Positions 56,156 to 64,000 of a stretch of DNA of 64,000 bases are shown here, one piece after another; the first letter of the stretch is position 1; each line of letters begins with the position of its first letter. Under the pieces are notes generated by a model that was not told the origin of the DNA, ran no database searches, and worked only from the letters and a program-made list of their open reading frames with translations. The DNA comes from Candidatus Bilophila faecipullorum. Lineage in GTDB: Bacteria; Desulfobacterota; Desulfovibrionia; Desulfovibrionales; Desulfovibrionaceae. Position numbers and translations under genes: made by a program. Location: contig CALVEZ010000001.1 in NCBI GenBank assembly GCA_944326695.1, forward strand, positions 62,001 through 126,000, given 5' to 3'.

Positions 56156-57004
56156 TTACGGACGCAGCAGGATGTTGTCGATGAGCCGCGCCTTGCCCAC
56201 CCGGTAGGCCAGAGCGCACAGGGCGGCCTGCCCGATACGCTCCACTCCGGCCAGCGTATCGGGATCAACGATGGAAATGTAGTCTTCCTCACCGAGAGGG
56301 AGCTGTTCGCGCAAAAAGGTGCGGACGGCTTCCGCGATCTTGGCCGCGTCCCGCTCGCCTCCCGCCGCCAGTTCCGCGGCCATGAGCAACGAACGGCGCA
56401 AGGACGGGGCCTGCGCGCGTTCCTCCGGCGTGAGGTAGACGTTGCGGGAACTGAGCGCCAGCCCGTCCGCCTCGCGCACGATGGGGCGGCCCTCAATGCG
56501 CACGGGGACATTAAGATCGGTGACCATCTTTTTGATGATGGCGAGCTGCTGCCAGTCCTTTTCTCCAAAAACAGCCAATGTGGGCAGGGTGAGCATAAAG
56601 AGCTTCATGACCACCGTGCACACGCCCCGGAAGTGTATGGGACGGCTCACGCCGCACAAGGTCCCGGCCAGCGCGGGCACTTCCACCCATGCGGCGTGAT
56701 CCGGCGCGTACATGCTTTCCGGGGCAGGCGCGTAGAGGAGATCAGCCCCCAAATCGCGGGCCAGCGCCGCGTCGCGCTCGAAATCGCGCGGGTAGGCTTC
56801 AAGGTCCTCGTTGGGGCCAAACTGCGTGGGGTTTACGAAAAGGCTGACCACCACCCGATCTGCTGCGGAACGGGCGTATTCGATGAGGCTGGCGTGCCCC
56901 GCATGATAGTAGCCCATGGTCGGCACCAGCGCGGACGTGAGGCCCTCGCGCCGCCATTCGGCGCAGACGGAACGCAAGGCTTCCGGCGTATGAACGATCT
57001 GCAT
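56156..57004 (-). CDS. panC: Pantothenate synthetase
   Basis: The 282-residue enzyme has the PTMGYYHAGHASL motif (HxGH) and the KMSKS-like ALSSRNVYL, plus FVNPTQFGPNEDLEAYPR. It joins pantoate to beta-alanine with ATP. AAGGGAAG precedes the ATG and it starts 24 bases after panB. Confidence 0.96.
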   Translation of the reverse strand: MQIVHTPEALRSVCAEWRREGLTSALVPTMGYYHAGHASLIEYARSAADRVVVSLFVNPTQFGPNEDLEAYPRDFERDAALARDLGADLLYAPAPESMYAPDHAAWVEVPALAGTLCGVSRPIHFRGVCTVVMKLFMLTLPTLAVFGEKDWQQLAIIKKMVTDLNVPVRIEGRPIVREADGLALSSRNVYLTPEERAQAPSLRRSLLMAAELAAGGERDAAKIAEAVRTFLREQLPLGEEDYISIVDPDTLAGVERIGQAALCALAYRVGKARLIDNILLRP

Positions 57005-57028
57005 TGTCTCTTCCCTTGGAATAAAAAA

Positions 57029-57898
57029 TCACGCTTCGCGCAGCCGGGCTTCCAGCCGGGCGCGCTCTTCCTCATCCATGCCGAAACTGTGGGCGGGCGT
57101 CGGGAACGTCCCGCCGCGCACCTCTTCGGCGTAATCCCGCACGGCCTGCTCCATCTGCGCGCCCAATTCGGCGTAGCGTTTGACGAAACGCGGGGCAAGG
57201 CCGTCATAGAGCCCGAGCATGTCATGCAGGACGAGCACCTGCCCGTCGCAGGCCGCTCCCGCACCGATACCGATGGTGGGGATGGACACCCGCGCCGTGA
57301 TCGCCTCGGCAAGGGGCGCGGGGATGGCTTCAAGCACGATGGAAAAACAACCCGCCTCCTCAAGGGCCGTAGCCTCGTCGAGGAGTATGGCGGCGGCCCC
57401 GGCCTTCCGGCCCTGCACCTTGAAACCGCCGAGCCGGGCGGCCCGCTGGGGCGTCAGGCCGATATGCCCCATGACGGGGATGCCCGCCTCGGTCAGCGCC
57501 CGGATTTGCGGCAGGAAGGCCCCCTCCAGCTTGACGGCGCGCACGCCGCTTTCCCGGACAAGGCGTCCGGCGTTGAGGAGTGCGGCCTCGACGCCCGTCT
57601 CGTAGGTCATGAAGGGCATGTCCGCCACGACAAGAGCGCGGCGCGCGCCCCGCATGACCGCCCGGCTATGATGGATCATCTCGTCCAGCGTGACCGAGAC
57701 GGTATCCTCGCGCCCGAGCATGACCATCCCGAGGGAGTCGCCCACGAGCACCATGTCGACTCCGGCCCGGTCCACGATGCGGGCTGAGGAGGCGTCGTAG
57801 GCGGTGACCATCGCCAGCTTGCGTCGATTCTTGGCGCCGAGGACGTCCAGCACCGAAAGCGGCTTCTCTCCCGCGGAAAACGTTTGATGCGTACTCAT
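57029..57898 (-). CDS. panB: Ketopantoate hydroxymethyltransferase
   Basis: The 289-residue TIM-barrel enzyme shows MVTAYDASSARIVDRAG, LVGDSLGMV, GHIGLTPQ and IPTIGIGAGAACDGQVLVLHD. It makes ketopantoate with methylenetetrahydrofolate. ATG 57898 has AGAGG five bases upstream; a longer frame exists without support. It forms an operon with panC. Confidence 0.96.
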   Translation of the reverse strand: MSTHQTFSAGEKPLSVLDVLGAKNRRKLAMVTAYDASSARIVDRAGVDMVLVGDSLGMVMLGREDTVSVTLDEMIHHSRAVMRGARRALVVADMPFMTYETGVEAALLNAGRLVRESGVRAVKLEGAFLPQIRALTEAGIPVMGHIGLTPQRAARLGGFKVQGRKAGAAAILLDEATALEEAGCFSIVLEAIPAPLAEAITARVSIPTIGIGAGAACDGQVLVLHDMLGLYDGLAPRFVKRYAELGAQMEQAVRDYAEEVRGGTFPTPAHSFGMDEEERARLEARLREA

Positions 57899-58083
57899 AC
57901 CAGCCTCTGTGAAAAACGACAGACAAAAGAAAGGCATCCGGGGCATCCCGGAACCAGCGGAGAGGCTATCACGGCGTCGCCCAAACGTAAAATGCCTCGA
58001 AGGGGCGTCCTTTACAGGGCATGGCGAGACGGCTACACTTTTCCTTTCCCTTTCTTGCAGAACCTTTTTTCGCGGAGCCGTCC

Positions 58084-59106
58084 ATGTCCCGTTACCATCA
58101 GCTTCTTCAACATCTCGAAACGCATCCCCGCACATGGCTCATCACGGGCGTAGCGGGCTTCATCGGGTCCAATCTGCTGCAAACGCTGCTGGCGCACGGG
58201 CAGCGGGTAGTGGGGCTCGACAACTTCATGACCGGGCACCAGCACAACCTCGACATGGTGGAAAAACTGTCCACGCCCGGCCAGTGGGAAAACTTTCGCT
58301 TCATCCGCGGGGACATCCGCGATCCTGAAACCTGCCTCCGGGCCTGCGAGGGCGTGGACCACGTGCTGCACGAGGCGGCGCTCGGGTCCGTGCCCCGCTC
58401 CATCGACGATCCGCTGCTGACCAACAGCTGCAACATCGACGGCTTCCTCAACATGCTGGTCGCCGCCCGCGACGGCAAGGTCAAAAGCTTCGTCTACGCG
58501 GCGTCAAGCTCCACCTACGGCGACGAAAAGACGCTCCCCAAGCGGGAGGACGTCATCGGCAAGCCCCTCTCGCCGTATGCCGTCACCAAATACGTCAACG
58601 AGCTTTACGCCGACGTCTTCGCCCGCAGCTACGGCTTTACGACCATCGGCCTGCGCTACTTCAACGTCTTCGGGCAACGTCAGGACCCCTGCGGCGCGTA
58701 TGCGGCGGTCATCCCTCAATGGTTCGCCGCCCTCCTGCAAGGCAAGCCCGTGCATATCAACGGCGACGGTGAAACCTCGCGTGACTTCTGCTATATCGAC
58801 AACGTGGTGCAGGCCAACATCCTCGCCTCCTGCGCGGAGGACGCGGCGCGCAACCTCGTCTACAACGTCGCCTTCGGAGAACGTACGACCTTGAACGAAC
58901 TCTTCCTGCTCATCCGCGACGAGGTCGTGCGCCATAAGCCGGAAGCCGTTGGGAGCCAGCCCGTTCACCGCGATTTCCGGGCGGGCGATGTGCGCCATTC
59001 GCTGGCGGACATCAGCCGCGCCCAGACGCTTCTCGGCTATCAGCCCGCCTATGACGTGCGGCAAGGCCTGCGGCTGGCCGGAGACTGGTATGCTGCCAAT
59101 CTCTAA
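58084..59106 (+). CDS. NAD-dependent sugar epimerase (WbpP/Gne type SDR)
   Basis: The 340-residue extended SDR has the Rossmann motif GVAGFIGSN, the Ser in ASSSTYG and the YxxxK in SPYAVTKY. The sequence around HQHNLDMV and [11 protein letters not shown] is typical for UDP-GlcNAc(A) 4-epimerases such as WbpP and TviC. It likely supplies a sugar for LPS or capsule. GGAG lies upstream of ATG 58084. It stands alone and is divergent from panB. Confidence 0.9.
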   Translation: MSRYHQLLQHLETHPRTWLITGVAGFIGSNLLQTLLAHGQRVVGLDNFMTGHQHNLDMVEKLSTPGQWENFRFIRGDIRDPETCLRACEGVDHVLHEAALGSVPRSIDDPLLTNSCNIDGFLNMLVAARDGKVKSFVYAASSSTYGDEKTLPKREDVIGKPLSPYAVTKYVNELYADVFARSYGFTTIGLRYFNVFGQRQDPCGAYAAVIPQWFAALLQGKPVHINGDGETSRDFCYIDNVVQANILASCAEDAARNLVYNVAFGERTTLNELFLLIRDEVVRHKPEAVGSQPVHRDFRAGDVRHSLADISRAQTLLGYQPAYDVRQGLRLAGDWYAANL

Positions 59107-59215
59107 TATATTAGAATCAAATCATATTCCCTTGTATTAAAGAAAATCTCCTCTGATAACGCTCTCTGAACACGGAGCCGTAAAAGAAAAAAATGCGGTC
59201 TTTCGGAAAAAAAGA

Positions 59216-59244
59216 TTGACAGACCCACCGGAGAAAGGTATCTC
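59216..59244 (+). promoter_or_regulatory. Promoter of tRNA-Pro
   Basis: TTGACA and TATCTC are separated by 17 bases and lie 12 bases before the tRNA. Confidence 0.7.
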
Positions 59245-59255
59245 CATCTGCGTGC

Positions 59256-59332
59256 CGGGATGTAGCGCAGTCTGGGAGCGCACTTGAATGGGGTTCAAGG
59301 GGTCGAAGGTTCAAATCCTTTCATCCCGACCA
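59256..59332 (+). tRNA. tRNA-Pro (anticodon GGG)
   Basis: The 77-base gene folds as a cloverleaf with acceptor arm CGGGATG/CATCCCG, anticodon stem CTTGA/TCAAG around ATGGGGT and an encoded CCA at the end. Confidence 0.93.
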
Positions 59333-59727
59333 GCACATCATAAGAGAATGACCCCAAGGGAATCAACGCAAGTTGGTTCCCTTTTCTCGTTCTGGCCTCC
59401 TGCGCAGGCAGAGGAAAACTGAAAAAGCGGCTTTCCTTGTTATGCCCTTCCCCGTGCCCGCTTCTTCAGTCGACCGATGGCGGGAACCTGTGGGATCATT
59501 GCCGCACCTCCGATGGCCGGATTCACACGCACAAGCTCTTTTCCGACCGCGTGCCTTTCCCTTCGCCCAGCCCCGGCGGGGCGCCAGCCGTCCCCCGCTC
59601 CCGGACGCCTCACCGCCCAGCCACCGCAAATCGTCAATACACTCTAATTAAAGGGAAAAATAAGATACTTCCGGGACTTTCCGGCGTTACCATCGTGCAT
59701 CGATTCACCCTATTATTGGAGGCTATC
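59333..59727. other. Intergenic region between tRNA-Pro and katE
   Basis: About 395 bases form the katE leader. The part 59640-59725 is AT-richer and ends in TTGGAGG, the katE ribosome site. No gene is supported here. Confidence 0.45.
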
Positions 59728-61992
59728 ATGCACAAAACGCATAAAGGGAAAGCGTCGTCTCAGCAGGCGCTTTTTACCGACGGCAAAGCCGCCGAGCCGC
59801 ATTATGAGGACACGGCCACGCCCGAAATGATCAAGCCGACGCCCGAAGCCACCCCTCCCGGCGCCGAGCCCATGGCCCCCGGCACCCAGAAGACGCCTGA
59901 AAACGTTTCCGACAAGACCAACCAGATGGACCCCTTCCGTGCCGACGGCGAAAAGATGGGCATGACGACGGATCAGGGCGTGAAGGTCTCGGACAACCAG
60001 AATACCCTTACCGCCGGTTCGCGCGGCCCCTCTCTGCTGGAAGACATCCATTTTAACGACAAGATGGCCCACTTCGACCGGGAGAGAATCCCCGAGCGCG
60101 TGGTCCACGCCCGTGGGTCGGGCGCGCACGGCTATTTTCAGGTCTACAAATCCCTTGCCGAATACACCAAGGCCGACTTTTTACAGGACCCCGAGGTCAA
60201 AACCCCGGTCTTTGTGCGTTTTTCCAATGTACAGGGCTTCCGGGGGTCGGCGGACACGGTACGCGACATCCGCGGCTTCGCCACGAAAATCTATACGCGC
60301 GAGGGCAATTTCGACCTCGTGGGCAACGATACCCCGGTCTTCTTCATTCAGGACGCCATCAAATTCCCCGATCTGATCCACGCGGTCAAACCCGAGCCGC
60401 ACAACGAAGTGCCGCAGGGCCAGAGCGCGCACGATACCTTTTGGGATTTCGTCTCCCTCCAGCCGGAAACCCTGCACAACGTCATGTGGCACATGTCCGA
60501 CCGGGGCATCCCGCGAAGCTACCGCACCATCGAGGGCTTCGGCATCCATACCTACCGCTTCGTGAACGCCAAAGGCAAAAGCCGCTTCGTGCGCTTCCAC
60601 TGGAAGCCCATCTACGGCACCGCCTCGCTCATCTGGGACGAGGCGCAGGAACTGACCGGACGCGACCCCGATTTCCACCGCAAGGACCTGTGGCAGGGCA
60701 TTGAGGCGGGCGACTATCCGGAATTCGAGCTCGGCCTCCAGATCATCCCCGAAGAGGACGAGCACAAGTTCGGTTTCGACATCCTCGACGCCACCAAAGT
60801 CATCCCCGAGGCCCTCGTGCCGGTGGAAATCGTCGGCAAGATGGTCCTTAACCGCAATCCCGACAACTTCTTTGCGGAAACCGAACAGGTGGCCTTCTGC
60901 CCGGCCAACATCGTGCCCGGCATCGACTTTTCGGACGATCCGCTCCTGCAGGGCCGCGTCTTCTCCTACGTGGACACGCAGCGCCACCGTCTGGGTGGGG
61001 CCAATTTCACCGAAATCCCGATCAACAAGCCCATCACGCCGATCCGCAACCATCAGCGCGACGGCTTCCACCGGATGCAGATCGACATCGCCCCGGCCAA
61101 CTACGAGCCCAACTCCATCAGCGGCAACTGGCCCCGCGAAGTCCCCCCGGCTGCGAAAAACGGCGGCTTCTCCACCTATCCCGGCATGGTCGAGGGCCAG
61201 AAGGTCCGCCAGCGCAGCGCCTCCTTCTCCGACTACTTCTCGCATCCCCGGCTCTTCTGGCTGAGCCAGACCAAGCCCGAGCAGAAGCACATCATCGACG
61301 CCTTCGCCTTCGAACTCTCCAAGGTGATGCGCCCCTACATCCGCGAGCGCGTCGTGGACCTGCTGACCCGCATTGATCCCGAACTGGCCCAGTCCGTGGC
61401 CGACCAGCTCGGCATCACCCTCACCGAGGAGCAGTGTTCCCGCGAACTGCCCAAAGCCGTGGGCGGCCTCGACAAAGACCCGGCCCTGAGCCTTTACGCC
61501 TCGGGCGAGCAGTCGCTCAAGGGGCGCCGTGTGGCCCTGCTCATCGCGGACGGCGTGTGCGGCACCTCGGTGGAAACCATCTGCAAGGCGCTGCGGGCCG
61601 AGGGCGTGCATCCGCAGCTTTTCGCCCCGCGCATGGGCATGATCCGCACCAAGCAAGGCAAGGAACTCAAGGCGGACGGCACGATTGAAGGCAATCCTTC
61701 CGTGCTCGTGGACGCGGTAGCCGTGCCGGAAGGCGAAGAAAGCCTGCAAACGCTCATGCAGGACGGCAAGGCCAAACACTACCTTTGCCAAGCCTACCGG
61801 CACCTCAAGGCCATCGCCCTGCCCAGCCACGCCCGGCAGCTTTTGCAGGCCGCGGGCCTGCCGGACGATGCGGCGGACGCGGGCCTCGTCACGGAAGACA
61901 GCACGCAAAAGACCATGAAACAATTCCTTGAGGCCATGAAGCAACACCGCGTCTGGGACCGCGAGGAAAAGGCCATGAAGGTACCCGCCTAG
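59728..61992 (+). CDS. katE: Large-subunit catalase (HPII/KatE type)
   Basis: The 754-residue protein has an N-terminal extension, the catalytic His in [13 protein letters not shown], Asn in [10 protein letters not shown], and the haem-ligand Tyr in [12 protein letters not shown]. The last 150 residues form the flavodoxin/DJ-1-like domain of clade II catalases ([13 protein letters not shown]). It breaks down hydrogen peroxide. GGAGG precedes ATG 59728 and earlier in-frame codons lie in the tRNA leader. Single-gene unit with terminator. Confidence 0.96.
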   Translation: MHKTHKGKASSQQALFTDGKAAEPHYEDTATPEMIKPTPEATPPGAEPMAPGTQKTPENVSDKTNQMDPFRADGEKMGMTTDQGVKVSDNQNTLTAGSRGPSLLEDIHFNDKMAHFDRERIPERVVHARGSGAHGYFQVYKSLAEYTKADFLQDPEVKTPVFVRFSNVQGFRGSADTVRDIRGFATKIYTREGNFDLVGNDTPVFFIQDAIKFPDLIHAVKPEPHNEVPQGQSAHDTFWDFVSLQPETLHNVMWHMSDRGIPRSYRTIEGFGIHTYRFVNAKGKSRFVRFHWKPIYGTASLIWDEAQELTGRDPDFHRKDLWQGIEAGDYPEFELGLQIIPEEDEHKFGFDILDATKVIPEALVPVEIVGKMVLNRNPDNFFAETEQVAFCPANIVPGIDFSDDPLLQGRVFSYVDTQRHRLGGANFTEIPINKPITPIRNHQRDGFHRMQIDIAPANYEPNSISGNWPREVPPAAKNGGFSTYPGMVEGQKVRQRSASFSDYFSHPRLFWLSQTKPEQKHIIDAFAFELSKVMRPYIRERVVDLLTRIDPELAQSVADQLGITLTEEQCSRELPKAVGGLDKDPALSLYASGEQSLKGRRVALLIADGVCGTSVETICKALRAEGVHPQLFAPRMGMIRTKQGKELKADGTIEGNPSVLVDAVAVPEGEESLQTLMQDGKAKHYLCQAYRHLKAIALPSHARQLLQAAGLPDDAADAGLVTEDSTQKTMKQFLEAMKQHRVWDREEKAMKVPA

Positions 61993-62033
61993 GCACGGGC
62001 TTTCAGTGCCCCAGCCCCCAGTTCACTCCCGGC

Positions 62034-62062
62034 AAGGCCGCCCCTGGCGGGCGGCCTTCGCC
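62034..62062 (+). terminator. Terminator of katE
   Basis: AAGGCCGCCC and GGGCGGCCTT pair around a five-base loop and are followed by CGCCTTTTCC. Confidence 0.75.
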
Positions 62063-62170
62063 TTTTCCGACGCAGGTTGCGGCGATGCGGCATAGCCAGA
62101 GCCTTCACATGTCCCGTCCGAACTTCCCCCCTCCCAAAAGCCCCATGCCCCAATAATTCCGCTTTCCCAC

Positions 62171-62202
62171 AAAAAAAGCCTTCCCCGAAAACAAGGAAGG
62201 CT
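62171..62202 (-). terminator. Terminator of the efflux operon
   Basis: On the minus strand AGCCTTCC and GGAAGGCT pair and are followed by a run of seven T. It lies beyond the family 2 element downstream of the tolC-like gene. Confidence 0.8.
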
Positions 62203-62241
62203 CTTCACGCCGGAAGTCCCGACGAAGAGGGATTCGATAAG

Positions 62242-62337
62242 GTCGAAGTCTTTGAAGAGGAAGGGGGGAGGTTTGGAGGGGGGAGGGAGAAGCTTTCTTC
62301 AGAAAGCTTCTCCCTCCCCCCTCCTATCATTCACCAC
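62242..62337 (-). repeat. G-rich long-hairpin element, family 2, copy B
   Basis: The arms 62277-62296 and 62301-62320 form a perfect stem of about 20 bp around TTCA, purine-rich on one arm and pyrimidine-rich on the other. The flanks GTCGAAGTCTTTGA (from 62242) and TCACCAC (to 62337) match copy A at 36418-36544. It starts three bases past the tolC-like stop codon on the minus strand. Confidence 0.72.
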
Positions 62338-62340
62338 GCC

Positions 62341-63762
62341 TCACTCTTTCCAGCCCCCGCCCAAAGCGCGGTAAAGCTGGATAAGGTTCTGTTCGCGATT
62401 TTCACGGACGGTCACGAGGTTAAGCTGCGAGCTGTACATCGCCCGCTGCGAATCGAGGACGGCCAGATAGCTGTCGATGCCCTGATTGTAACGCTCGCCG
62501 GACAGACGATAGGTTTCCGAGGTCGCCTTGAAGAGCGATTCCTGCGCCGTAAGCTGATTGGCCAGCGAAATGCGCAGGATGAGCGCGTCGGCCACTTCCC
62601 GGAAGCCGTTCTGGATGGTCTTCTCGTAATTGGCCACGGCGATCTTCTTGTCCGCTTCCGAAACGCGCAGATTGGCGACGTTGCGGCCGCCCTCAAAGAG
62701 CGGAAGACGTATCTGCGGCAGGAAGTTCCACATGCCCGTGCCGCCGTCGAAGAGGTTGGAAAGATCGTTCGACGCGGTGCCGATGCCCGCCGTGAGGGTG
62801 ATGCGCGGGAAGAAGTTGGCCCGCGCCGCGCCGATGTTGGCATTGGCCGCCTTGAGCGCGTGCTCGGCCTGAAGGATGTCGGGACGCCGCAGGAGGACGT
62901 CCGAGGGCAGGCCCACAGGCAATTCCGGCCACAGGGGAAGATCGGACAGGGACTGGGCGGGCAGCATGTCGGGGGTCACCTTGGTCCCCACGAGCACGCC
63001 GAGCGCCGTCAAATCCTGCGCCACCTGCCCGGTGTAGCGGGCAATGTCCACGCGGGCCGTGTCCACGCTCGTCTGCGCCTGCCGCAGATCAAGCTCAGAG
63101 GACACGCCCACGTCGAAGCGACGTTTGATCATGTCATAGGAGGCCCTTTGGCTCTTGAGGGTATCCTGCGCGATGGTCAGGCGTTCCCGATCGGCCACCA
63201 GCGTAAGATAGGCCATCGCCACCTCGGACACGAGGGTGATGTGCGCGCTGCGGTAGGCCTCTTCCGTGCCGAGATAGGTTTCAAGGGCCTGATCCTTCAG
63301 GCTCTGAATACGGCCGAAAAAGTCCAGCTCGTAGCTGCTCATGCCCACCATGACCGAATCCTGCCGGGAGACGGTGCGCTCTCCGCGGCTGGAGAGATCA
63401 GCGGGCAAGCCCTTGTTGGAGGATTCGCCCGTCGCCTCGATGCCCGGCATGAGGTCGGCCCGCTGAATCTGGTAGAGGCCACGGGCGCGCTCAATGTTCA
63501 GGGCCGAGACGCGCAGATCGCGGTTGTTGTCCAGCGCCAGCGCGATGAGGTGCTGCAAGTGCGGATCGGTAAAGAACTGCTTCCAGCCGATATCAGCGGC
63601 GACGGCCTCGGAAGGCTGCGCCAGCACCGTTCCCGCGGGCATGAAATCATCAGGCCACGCCTGCGCTACCGGAGCCTCCGGGCGCACGTAGTTCGGGGCC
63701 AGCGAGCAGCCCGGCAGCAGCAGCGCCAACGCGAGCGCCATATACTTTCCAGCGGACATCAT
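62341..63762 (-). CDS. Outer-membrane efflux lipoprotein (NodT/OprM, TolC superfamily)
   Basis: The 473-residue precursor has lipobox LLPGC with Cys19, then [13 protein letters not shown] typical for NodT-family factors and two OEP repeats ([24 protein letters not shown]). It forms the outer-membrane channel of a tripartite pump. Its start overlaps the stop of the RND gene, so both are co-translated. OprM-like trimeric assembly is expected. Confidence 0.93.
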   Translation of the reverse strand: MMSAGKYMALALALLLPGCSLAPNYVRPEAPVAQAWPDDFMPAGTVLAQPSEAVAADIGWKQFFTDPHLQHLIALALDNNRDLRVSALNIERARGLYQIQRADLMPGIEATGESSNKGLPADLSSRGERTVSRQDSVMVGMSSYELDFFGRIQSLKDQALETYLGTEEAYRSAHITLVSEVAMAYLTLVADRERLTIAQDTLKSQRASYDMIKRRFDVGVSSELDLRQAQTSVDTARVDIARYTGQVAQDLTALGVLVGTKVTPDMLPAQSLSDLPLWPELPVGLPSDVLLRRPDILQAEHALKAANANIGAARANFFPRITLTAGIGTASNDLSNLFDGGTGMWNFLPQIRLPLFEGGRNVANLRVSEADKKIAVANYEKTIQNGFREVADALILRISLANQLTAQESLFKATSETYRLSGERYNQGIDSYLAVLDSQRAMYSSQLNLVTVRENREQNLIQLYRALGGGWKE

Positions 63763-64000
63763 TTCAGGGGCTCTCCCGGTATGGTTTCAACGATGTTGGG
63801 CTTGCCGCGGCGTCTCGACGGCTTCCATTTCCAGCGGAACGAGAAGACCCGCGTGACGACCACAAAGAAGATCGGGATGTAGAAAATCCCGAGGGCCGTG
63901 GCCGCAAAGGTGCCGCCCATGACGCCCGTGCCGATGGCGTTCTGGCCGCCCGCGCCCGCGCCCGTGCTGATGGCGAGGGGCAGGATGCCGAGCAGGAAGG
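63759..64000 (-). CDS. RND efflux pump inner-membrane transporter, C-terminal part
   Basis: The visible 79 codons encode a membrane segment of AcrB/MexB type ([20 protein letters not shown], then [20 protein letters not shown]), followed by a basic tail. The gene continues beyond the window. With the NodT-like channel it forms part of a multidrug efflux system of the HAE1 family. The membrane-fusion protein is probably further upstream. Confidence 0.92.
   Translation of the reverse strand, partial: FLLGILPLAISTGAGAGGQNAIGTGVMGGTFAATALGIFYIPIFFVVVTRVFSFRWKWKPSRRRGKPNIVETIPGEPLK

Larger units (their letters stand above)
61993..62340. other. Convergent intergenic region between katE and the tolC-like gene
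   Basis: The gap holds the katE terminator (62034-62062), a minus-strand terminator (62171-62202) and the family 2 hairpin element copy B (62242-62337). No gene is supported. Confidence 0.6.

Noticed and set aside
60181..61947. A 588-codon open frame on the minus strand opposite katE.
   Set aside because: It is an antisense shadow caused by high GC at third codon positions; katE is certain from its catalytic motifs.

Overview
The window is GC-rich (roughly 60%) Gram-negative chromosome and most resembles a member of the Desulfovibrionaceae (Desulfovibrio/Bilophila type). The pointers are a MucR/Ros zinc-finger regulator, a three-haem cytochrome c peroxidase, a KdpD sensor split from its kinase and paired with a sigma-54 response regulator, lpxK and outer-membrane proteins, and a guaB-guaA-tatB-tatC-hisB-hisA run. 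Taxonomy is inferred from gene content only. No prophage, transposase, rRNA operon or CRISPR array was seen.

Layout. 1-4115: an uncharacterised DUF5682 + VWA pair (YehM/YehP-like), probably preceded by a MoxR ATPase. 4499-7934: rhodanese, MucR regulator, tri-haem peroxidase and a small unknown. 8354-12863: a KdpD-like sensor / histidine kinase / sigma-54 regulator operon without kdpFABC. 13310-17757: YitT transporter, MsrBA, FadL porin and an orphan OppF-type ATPase. 18340-27202: a type IV pilus/type II secretion-like locus with five pilin-type or accessory genes on the minus strand, then a transglycosylase, prepilin peptidase, PilT and an ExeA-like ATPase. 27215-31666: ManC, a K+ channel and an arginase-family protein. 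31858-38122: clpS-clpA, radA, TauE and aat, which places three N-degron components together. 38432-41420: a YheT hydrolase, a lone pilin behind a very AT-rich leader, and two tRNA-Ala(GGC) genes facing each other. 41515-48065: the hisA-lipoprotein-hisB-tatC-tatB-guaA-guaB operon, read on the minus strand. 48355-57898: UspA, cardiolipin synthase-like protein, RNase R, HxlR regulator with a divergent flavoprotein, lpxK, panC and panB. 58084-64000: sugar epimerase, tRNA-Pro(GGG), large catalase, and an outer-membrane factor with the end of an RND pump.

The most unusual content is between genes. A 138-143 bp structured element occurs four times (222-364, 4360-4501, 17754-17896, and 38298-38435 on minus). 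It has short terminal inverted repeats reading TAGAGCA, several stable internal hairpins, and compensatory base changes between copies. In three copies the element's terminal TAG is the stop codon of the adjacent gene. A second family, a G-rich/C-rich long hairpin with conserved flanks, occurs twice downstream of minus-strand genes (36418-36544 and 62242-62337). Neither family corresponds to an element I can name.

Functional themes are oxidative-stress defence (MsrBA, peroxidase, catalase HPII type), surface structures (pili, ManC, epimerase, LpxK), proteolysis by the N-degron route, and purine/histidine/pantothenate biosynthesis.
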